DNA of 14,190 bases from Rhodospirillaceae bacterium CCH5-H10 (GTDB lineage Bacteria > Pseudomonadota > Alphaproteobacteria > Reyranellales > Reyranellaceae). The position numbers and the translations under genes are program-made. Under the pieces are notes generated by a model. That model was not told the DNA's origin. It saw only the letters and a list, made by a program, of their open reading frames with translations, and did no database searches. How positions within the stretch are numbered: position 1 is the first letter of the stretch; every line of letters begins with the position of its first letter. The stretch is taken from contig LSKJ01000079.1 in the NCBI GenBank assembly GCA_001557035.1, positions 1 to 14,190 of the forward strand, written 5' to 3'. Positions 9,522 through 14,190 of the stretch are shown here, in pieces.

Positions 9522-9995
9522 ATGTTTGCCCGCCGTCTCTTCCTCGCCGCCGCCGTCTCGCTTCTCGCGCTCCCCGCCACTGCTCAAGACTACAAACTTG
9601 GCTCTCTCGAGATCACCACGCCGTGGACGCGCGCCACCGCTCCGACCGCCCGCACCGGCGGCGGTTTCATGACCATCACCAACAAGGGCACGACGGCCGA
9701 CAGGCTGGTCTCCGCCCGCAGCACCGTGTCCGACAAGGTCGAGATCCACGAGATGCAGATGGACGGCAGCGTCATGCGCATGCGCGAACTCGCCAAGGGC
9801 CTCGACATCCCGCCGGGCGCCACCGTCATGCTGAAACCCGGCAGCTATCACATCATGTTCATGGAACTGAAGGCGCCGCTCGCCAAGGACGCCAAGGTGC
9901 CGGTGACTCTGGTCTTCGAGAAAGCCGGCAGCATCGACGTGCAGCTCAACGTCCAAGCGATGGGAGCCATGCCGCAAGGGCACGGCAAGAATTAG
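9522..9995 (+). CDS. PCu(A)C-family periplasmic copper chaperone
   Basis: Secreted copper(I) chaperone of 157 residues in the family that delivers Cu to the CuA centre of cytochrome c oxidase. A signal peptide (about 1-21, ATA-Q) is followed by a cupredoxin-like domain beginning ITTPWTRATAPTARTGGGFMTI, a hallmark of the family. The copper ligands of the H-x10-M...H-x-M pattern are visible as H76, M87, H110 and M112. The C-terminus ends in a His/Met-containing tail (MGAMPQGHGKN). CAGGAG at 9508-9513 is an excellent ribosome-binding site for the ATG at 9522. It is the last gene of the three-gene operon. Confidence 0.93.
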   Translation: MFARRLFLAAAVSLLALPATAQDYKLGSLEITTPWTRATAPTARTGGGFMTITNKGTTADRLVSARSTVSDKVEIHEMQMDGSVMRMRELAKGLDIPPGATVMLKPGSYHIMFMELKAPLAKDAKVPVTLVFEKAGSIDVQLNVQAMGAMPQGHGKN

Positions 9996-10000
9996 AGCCT

Positions 10001-10082
10001 CAATGGAGCGCGCAACTCCAGTTGCGCTCAAGCTTCACCGATCGGCAAGGCATGAGCGCCACTGGAGTGGCGCGCTCCATTG
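10001..10082. repeat. Inverted pair of REP-like palindromic units
   Basis: Two 30-base arms (10001-10030 and 10053-10082) are inverted copies with two mismatches, around a 22-base spacer. Each arm also contains its own hairpin: GCGCAACT-CC-AGTTGCGC at 10010-10027 and GCGCCACT-GG-AGTGGCGC at 10056-10073. The two mismatches between arms are partners in the same base pair of the small hairpin (A-T versus C-G), so pairing is kept. The pair lies between the convergent copper chaperone and MAPEG genes and may serve as a bidirectional terminator or mRNA 3'-end protector. There is no T-tract. Confidence 0.85.
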
Positions 10083-10104
10083 ATCGTCTTCGCTCCGTCG
10101 AAAC

Positions 10105-10500
10105 TTACATCGCCTTCAGCAGCTCGATCGCGATGAGCACCATGCCGATGACCGACACGAACCACGCAAGCGTGCGCAGCCAGGCGATGCCGGCGACGTA
10201 GATCACGGCGTAGGCGGCGCGGCCCCAGAAGAAGATCGCCGCGCCCATCGCCGTCATGGCGTTGGCCTTGCCGGCAACGGCTGCAACCAGCACCAGTGCC
10301 GCGAACAGCACCATGTTCTCGACCATGTTGAGATGGGCACGCTTGGCGCGTCCGGCCCAGCCCTTGATCTCGGGCAGGCCTTCGCGGTTGCCGGCCAGCG
10401 TGGGCAGCCCGACCGCCCGGTTGGCGCCCGTCGCCGCCACCAGCATCTGGACGAACGTCAGGATCACGGAGAGGAGGAGGTACTTCAGGTCCGGAGACAT
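10105..10500 (-). CDS. MAPEG-family membrane protein
   Basis: Small four-helix inner-membrane protein of 131 residues in the MAPEG superfamily (membrane-associated proteins in eicosanoid and glutathione metabolism). The family motif R54-A-H-L-N58-M-V-E61-N is clear, and hydrophobic segments lie at about 6-24, 60-80, 82-104 and 110-129. Eukaryotic members are glutathione transferases or peroxidases; bacterial ones are mostly uncharacterised. The ATG at 10500 has a GGGAG site. It starts 18 bases after the upp stop on the same strand, so it is probably the last gene of the uracil operon, though a functional link is not evident. Confidence 0.85.
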   Translation of the reverse strand: MSPDLKYLLLSVILTFVQMLVAATGANRAVGLPTLAGNREGLPEIKGWAGRAKRAHLNMVENMVLFAALVLVAAVAGKANAMTAMGAAIFFWGRAAYAVIYVAGIAWLRTLAWFVSVIGMVLIAIELLKAM

Positions 10501-10518
10501 CTTGTGTTTCTCCCGTTG

Positions 10519-11157
10519 TTATTTGGTCCCGAAGAGACGGTCGCCCGCATCGCCGAGCCCGGGAACAATATACCCGTGATCGTTGAGCTTTGCATCGATC
10601 GCTGCCGCGAAGACCGGAACGTCGGGATGGACCTCGGCGAAGGTCCGCGCCCCCTGCTCCGAGCCCAGCACGCAGATGAACTTGATCCGCCTGGCGCCGG
10701 ACTCCTTCAGCCGATCGACGGCGGCAATGGCCGAATGAGCGGTCGCCAGCATCGGGTCGCAGACGATGACGTCGCGGTCGGAAATGTCCTGCGGGATCTT
10801 CAGGTAATACTCGACCGCCTGCAGCGTGCGCGGGTCGCGATAGAGACCGACATGGCCGACGCGCGCCAGCGGCACCAGGTCGATGACGCCCTCGGCGAGA
10901 CCGAGCCCGGCGCGCAGGATCGGCACGACGACCAGCTTCTTGCCGTCGAGCATCGGCGCGTCCATCGCCTCGATCGGCGTCTCGATGCGGGCATTCACCA
11001 CCGGGAGATCGCGCGTGGCATCGTAGCCCAGCAGCAGGCCGATCTCGCGCAGCAGGCGGCGAAAATTCGTGCTCGACGTCGCCTTGTCGCGCAGCTTGGT
11101 GAGCTTGTGCTGCACCAGCGGATGCGACACGACATGGATCGAGTGCGGCAATGACAT
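10519..11157 (-). CDS. upp: Uracil phosphoribosyltransferase (Urc6 role in uracil catabolism)
   Basis: Converts uracil and PRPP to UMP and pyrophosphate in the cytoplasm. 212 residues, the normal bacterial length. [12 protein letters not shown] is at 79-90, the PRPP-binding loop [11 protein letters not shown] at 133-143, and the uracil-binding [18 protein letters not shown] closes the protein. The loop has Ala where most relatives have Gly (ATG[GHN]). The ATG at 11157 has a GGGGAG/GAGAAG site; a frame reaching 11259 overlaps the preceding gene without benefit. It follows urc4 by 19 bases. In the URC pathway UPRT makes the UMP that is then degraded, so here upp is probably catabolic as well as salvage. 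Confidence 0.96.
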   Translation of the reverse strand: MSLPHSIHVVSHPLVQHKLTKLRDKATSSTNFRRLLREIGLLLGYDATRDLPVVNARIETPIEAMDAPMLDGKKLVVVPILRAGLGLAEGVIDLVPLARVGHVGLYRDPRTLQAVEYYLKIPQDISDRDVIVCDPMLATAHSAIAAVDRLKESGARRIKFICVLGSEQGARTFAEVHPDVPVFAAAIDAKLNDHGYIVPGLGDAGDRLFGTK

Positions 11158-11176
11158 CGTCTTCTCCCCAAAATCC

Positions 11177-12337
11177 CTAGAATACCGTGCCGTCGCTTTC
11201 GACGGTGATGGGCGGTCCGCCGCCGGGACGGCGCTCCGCGGCCAGCCGGCGTCCCGCAAACCACGTGCCGGCTTCCAGCACCTTCACCAGCGGCAGGCGC
11301 TCCGGATCCATACCCAGATGCAGGCGGACATGCTCGGCGATCTGGTCGAGCAGCGCCACGGTGAGCGCCCGCCATTCCACGATCGCCTCGTCGCCCGGCG
11401 CGAAGCTCTTCTCCAGCAGCACGCGCTGCTTCGGTCGCAGCGCGCCGGCATCGACCAGCAGGCCGCCGTTCCGATACTCCGGCAGGCCGGTCAGCGCATC
11501 GAGCGCCGCGACCTTCAGGCCCGCCCCCTCGATCGGCTCGACCAGCGAATAGCTCATCCACTGCGAGAGTTTGTGGAACGGCACGAGTCCGACCGTCGGA
11601 TGCTCCCACACGTCGCCGCGCGGTGAAGGCCAGATCGGCGAGAGCCTGTCGAGCACGGCGGCCAGGATGGCTTCGGCCTTCACCTCGCCGCCGCCCGTTG
11701 CGCTGCCCACCACAATGTCAAACAGCGCGCCCGGCCGCTCCAGCCCGACACCGCCCAGCTTGCGCAGCAGTTCGGCGCGGCCCTCGAGGCCCAGCAGCGG
11801 ATTGTGCGCCTTCACTTGGAAGCCCATGGCGATGTCCATGGGCGTGAGCGTCGCCAAGCGATCGGCATCGACCCTCAGCGGATCGCCTTTGGCGTCGCGG
11901 CTGAAGGCTCCGTTGGCGAACATGTGAAGGCTGGCGACGCCCAGCCCCTCGGAACGGGCATAGGTTTCGCCTGTGCCCGGCTCGCGATAGCTCCAGTCAG
12001 GGCCGGCGCCGGCGTCGAGCAGGACGGACACGACCGCGAGGTCCATGCGGCGGCGCGCGATCTCCTCAGGCGGCAGGCCGTTCAGTCGCTCGGCCAGCGC
12101 GCTCCAACGATCGCGACCTCCCGCCTCGAAATGCCGCCAGCGCGAATGGAACGGGATCGCCGCGGGATCCGGAAAGCGTTCGCGCGTGACGGCGAGCGTC
12201 GCCTGCACCGCCGCCTCCAGACCGTTCGCATCGAGCTGGAACCACTGCGACTGCCCGTCCACGACATACTTCAGGACCTTGGCTGCCCGTTCGCGGATGG
12301 CGACGGGCGTGCGCAGGTAAGCGAGATCGTTTCTCAA
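11177..12337 (-). CDS. DUF1688 protein, Urc4/Urg3 uracil-catabolism homologue
   Basis: Homologue of the yeast URC4 / Aspergillus urgC-type proteins (DUF1688) required for uracil catabolism; the biochemical step is not firmly established. 386 residues. Visible family stretches are the [13 protein letters not shown]-terminus, [10 protein letters not shown] at 61-70, the central [52 protein letters not shown], and the closing [14 protein letters not shown]. The start appears to be a TTG at 12337: no ATG or GTG lies in frame between it and an upstream in-frame stop inside the palindromic repeat. This makes the start uncertain. It sits between a Urc1 homologue and upp, which strongly supports the assignment. 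Confidence 0.88.
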   Translation of the reverse strand: MRNDLAYLRTPVAIRERAAKVLKYVVDGQSQWFQLDANGLEAAVQATLAVTRERFPDPAAIPFHSRWRHFEAGGRDRWSALAERLNGLPPEEIARRRMDLAVVSVLLDAGAGPDWSYREPGTGETYARSEGLGVASLHMFANGAFSRDAKGDPLRVDADRLATLTPMDIAMGFQVKAHNPLLGLEGRAELLRKLGGVGLERPGALFDIVVGSATGGGEVKAEAILAAVLDRLSPIWPSPRGDVWEHPTVGLVPFHKLSQWMSYSLVEPIEGAGLKVAALDALTGLPEYRNGGLLVDAGALRPKQRVLLEKSFAPGDEAIVEWRALTVALLDQIAEHVRLHLGMDPERLPLVKVLEAGTWFAGRRLAAERRPGGGPPITVESDGTVF

Positions 12338-12357
12338 GATGCCCGACCAGTAGCCAG

Positions 12358-12405
12358 TGTCACCCTGAGCGAAGCGAAGGATCCTTCGCTCCGCTCAGGA
12401 TGACA
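12358..12405. repeat. 48-bp palindrome of the CCTGAGCGAAGCGAAGGATC repeat family
   Basis: The two 24-base arms (12358-12381 and 12382-12405) pair at 22 of 24 positions. The unit begins TGTCACCCTGAGCGAAGCG and ends CTCAGGATGACA. This intergenic palindrome type is widespread in many bacterial phyla and is known for producing the spurious peptide HPERSEGSFASLRVT in annotated proteins, which also appears here on the minus strand. It lies only 20 bases upstream of the urc4 start and could fold in the urc1-urc4 mRNA. Confidence 0.85.
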
Positions 12406-12407
12406 AG

Positions 12408-12433
12408 AATGGAGCGCGCCACTCCAGTGGCGC
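12408..12433. repeat. Third copy of the REP-like GCGCNACT hairpin unit
   Basis: AATGGAGC followed by GCGCCACT-CC-AGTGGCGC (12416-12433) repeats the unit seen at 10002-10027, with the fifth stem pair C-G in place of A-T. It abuts the 48-bp palindrome and is followed by a short GCGCAT-C-ATGCGC dyad (12430-12442) that overlaps its end. It lies in the 120-base urc1-urc4 gap, after the urc1 stop. Confidence 0.8.
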
Positions 12434-12457
12434 ATCATGCGCTTGAATGCCAATGAG

Positions 12458-13693
12458 TCACTCATCGAGGCCACGCCCCTTGGCGCGCGCCAGCTCGTTG
12501 GAGCCGGGCTTGGTCGGACTGAAGTAGCCGGCGGCCTTCTTGGCATCCATCTCGACCAGCGCGTCGGCGGGGATCAGGTGCTCGGGGATCGGCACCTGCT
12601 CGACGATCTCGATGCCCTGCTCACGCAGCGCGTCGGACTTCATGTTGCTCATCGAGGCGAAGCGGTCGATGCGGCTGACGCCCAGCCAGTGGAAGATATC
12701 GGGCATCAACTCCTGGAAGCGCATGTCCTGCACGCCCGCCACGCATTCGGTGCGGTTGAAGTACTGCGCCGCCGAATCGCCGCCCGGCTGGCGCTTGCGG
12801 GCGTTGTAGACGAGGAACTTCGTCACCTCGCCCAGCGCCCGTCCTTCCTTGCGATTGTAGATGACGACACCGACGCCGCCGCGCTGGGCCATGTCGATGC
12901 AGATCTCGATGCCGTGCGCGAGATAGGGCCGGCAGGTGCAGATATCGGAGCCGAACACGTCGGAACCGTTGCATTCGTCGTGGAGGCGGCAGGCGATCCT
13001 CGTCTCCTGCTTGCCGAGCTTCGACACGTCGCCGAAGAAATAGACCGTGGCACCGCCGATCGGCGGCAGGAACAGTTCGAGGTCGGGCCGCGTCACCAAC
13101 TCGGTGTACATGCCGCCGGTCTGCTCGAAGAGCGTGCGGCGCAGGTCGGTCTCCTTGACGCCGAAACGCTCGGCGATGCCGGGCAGCCACCAGACCGGCT
13201 CGATCGCGGCCTTGGTCACCTTCACGTCGCCGGTGCCGCTCAGGATGTCGTTGTCGGGCTTCAGCCGGCCGGCCGCCAGGGCCTCCATGATCTCCGGCAT
13301 GTTCACATGCGCCTTGGTGATCGCGATGGTTGGGCGAATGTCCCAGCCGGCGGCCAGCTTGTCGGCGAAGACCTCGGAGACCATGTGCCCCCAGGGATCG
13401 AGCGACACGATCTTCTTCGGGTTGAACCAAGCCTCGAAGGGCCCGATACGCTCGGCCGGCGAGGTGTTGGTGAGGTCCGGCCTGTGATCGGCCTTCAGTT
13501 CCTGGGCCGCGATCGCCAGGGCGCGATAGATGCCGTAGCTGCCGGAATGGACACCGATGACGTTGCGGTGCGACCCGAGGCCAACCGTCCCGACGACGGG
13601 ACCTCGCACGGCGGGGTCGCGCGCGCCCCAGACCACCGGGGGAGCCGGCTGGCCGCCCTGGCTGGGATGAGTGTTCAGTCTGATATGCGCCAT
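12458..13693 (-). CDS. Urc1-type GTP cyclohydrolase II-like protein of uracil catabolism
   Basis: Homologue of yeast Urc1, a GTP-cyclohydrolase-II-fold enzyme thought to open the pyrimidine ring of a uracil nucleotide. 411 residues, about twice E. coli RibA: a roughly 200-residue N-terminal domain with HRNVIGVHSGSYGIYRALA, then the GCH-II-like domain (about 205-370). The zinc cysteines are kept (C241 in LHDECNGSDVFGS, C252 and C254 in ICTCRPYL), as is the EGRALG segment (283-288). The RibA TNNP motif is replaced by MSNMK (349-352 region), and the RibA DTVEAN stretch is not conserved. This and the urc4-upp neighbours argue against riboflavin synthesis. The ATG at 13693 has a GGAAAG site. Confidence 0.9.
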   Translation of the reverse strand: MAHIRLNTHPSQGGQPAPPVVWGARDPAVRGPVVGTVGLGSHRNVIGVHSGSYGIYRALAIAAQELKADHRPDLTNTSPAERIGPFEAWFNPKKIVSLDPWGHMVSEVFADKLAAGWDIRPTIAITKAHVNMPEIMEALAAGRLKPDNDILSGTGDVKVTKAAIEPVWWLPGIAERFGVKETDLRRTLFEQTGGMYTELVTRPDLELFLPPIGGATVYFFGDVSKLGKQETRIACRLHDECNGSDVFGSDICTCRPYLAHGIEICIDMAQRGGVGVVIYNRKEGRALGEVTKFLVYNARKRQPGGDSAAQYFNRTECVAGVQDMRFQELMPDIFHWLGVSRIDRFASMSNMKSDALREQGIEIVEQVPIPEHLIPADALVEMDAKKAAGYFSPTKPGSNELARAKGRGLDE

Positions 13694-13794
13694 CTGCTTT
13701 CCGGTCCTCTGGGAGCGGGAAAGCGAGGAAGCTTACAGCGGCAGCATGACCAAAGAAAGACCGTGTCCGATCCCGCCACGATGGCTGCAGAAAA

Positions 13795-14190
13795 TCAGAC
13801 CCCCTTCGCCGCGAGGTCGATGGCGCGGCGGTACATGGTCATGGCGGCTTCGGGGGTGTTGTAGCCGGCGTGCGCCGTCAGCGTGACGTTGTCCAGCGCG
13901 AGCAGCGGCTCGTCCGGCGGCGTCGGCTCCTTGCCGAAAACGTCGGTCGCGTAGTGGCCGACTCGGCCGGAGCGCAGCAGGTCGATCAGCGCCGGCTCAT
14001 CGACGAGCCCCGCACGCGCCGTATTGACGATGATGACACCCGGCTTCGTCTTTTCCAGATTCGCGCGATCGAGGAAGCCGCGCGTTGCGTCGTTCAGCGC
14101 GAGGTGCAGGCTCACGATGTCGGACTGGGCCAGCAGGTCGTCGATCGGCACCGATCCACCCGCAACGGGCGAGCGATTGTAGGCAATCAC
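13795..14190 (-). CDS. D-isomer-specific 2-hydroxyacid dehydrogenase (partial, N-terminus off the right edge)
   Basis: C-terminal 131 residues of an NAD(P)-dependent 2-hydroxyacid dehydrogenase (phosphoglycerate dehydrogenase/glyoxylate reductase family). The visible part begins just after the cofactor Rossmann region (IAYNRS) and contains the catalytic set Arg59 (VNTARAGLVDE), Glu88 (DVFGKEP) and His107 (TAHAGYNTPEA), numbered from the first visible residue. The open frame continues past the window end. It lies 101 bases upstream of urc1 on the same strand, so it may belong to the uracil operon, for example reducing a short oxo-acid product; this is inference. The exact substrate cannot be told without the N-terminal half. 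Confidence 0.88.
   Translation of the reverse strand: MIAYNRSPVAGGSVPIDDLLAQSDIVSLHLALNDATRGFLDRANLEKTKPGVIIVNTARAGLVDEPALIDLLRSGRVGHYATDVFGKEPTPPDEPLLALDNVTLTAHAGYNTPEAAMTMYRRAIDLAAKGV

Noticed and set aside
10001..10082. Insertion sequence or MITE with terminal inverted repeats
   Set aside because: No flanking target duplication or transposase is visible, and each arm is itself a hairpin present singly elsewhere, which fits a REP pair better.
12334..12546. Minus-strand 70-codon open frame containing HPERSEGSFASLRVT
   Set aside because: This peptide is the well-known translation of the CCTGAGCGAAGCG palindrome and overlaps the urc1 3' end; not a gene.
12458..13693. ribA, riboflavin biosynthesis GTP cyclohydrolase II
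   Set aside because: The length, extra N-terminal domain, loss of the TNNP motif and urc4-upp context fit Urc1 better.

Overview
The window is a GC-rich chromosomal segment, probably from an alphaproteobacterium of the Rhizobiales/Rhodospirillales/Reyranella type. That placement rests on base composition, gene content and protein style only; there is no rRNA or other phylogenetic marker. Coding density is high, there is no transposase, phage gene, tRNA, rRNA or CRISPR array, and GTG and TTG starts are common.

Region 1 (1-5321, minus strand) is a dipeptide/oligopeptide-type ABC importer operon in the order binding protein, permease B, permease C, ATPase D, ATPase F. The F gene runs off the left edge. 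A perfect 11-bp hairpin with a T-tract lies between the binding-protein gene and the first permease gene, which should give much more binding protein than membrane complex. Region 2 (5452-7137, plus strand) is divergent and holds a Gdx/SugE-type small multidrug resistance protein, a short-chain dehydrogenase and a Nudix hydrolase, tightly spaced as an operon. A perfect 17-bp palindrome lies in the divergent promoter region between regions 1 and 2.

Region 3 (7148-9995) has a DoxX-like membrane protein (minus) facing away from a three-gene plus-strand operon: an exported Asp-box beta-propeller with a CxCC motif, an exported thioredoxin-like protein, and a PCu(A)C periplasmic copper chaperone. 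The combination suggests extracytoplasmic copper and thiol handling, not carbohydrate hydrolysis.

Region 4 (10105-14190, minus strand) is the most notable part. It reads 2-hydroxyacid dehydrogenase (partial), a GTP-cyclohydrolase-II-like Urc1, a DUF1688 Urc4, uracil phosphoribosyltransferase (upp, the Urc6 role) and a MAPEG-family membrane protein. Urc1, Urc4 and UPRT together are the core of the URC uracil-catabolic route first described in yeast, so this is very probably a bacterial uracil (UMP) degradation operon and not a riboflavin or simple salvage locus.

Two families of intergenic palindromes decorate region 4. A GCGCNACT-CC-AGTNGCGC hairpin occurs three times (an inverted pair at 10001-10082 and one copy at 12408-12433) with a compensatory base-pair change. 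A 48-bp dyad of the widespread CCTGAGCGAAGCGAAGGATC type lies at 12358-12405, beside the third hairpin copy and immediately before the TTG-initiated urc4.
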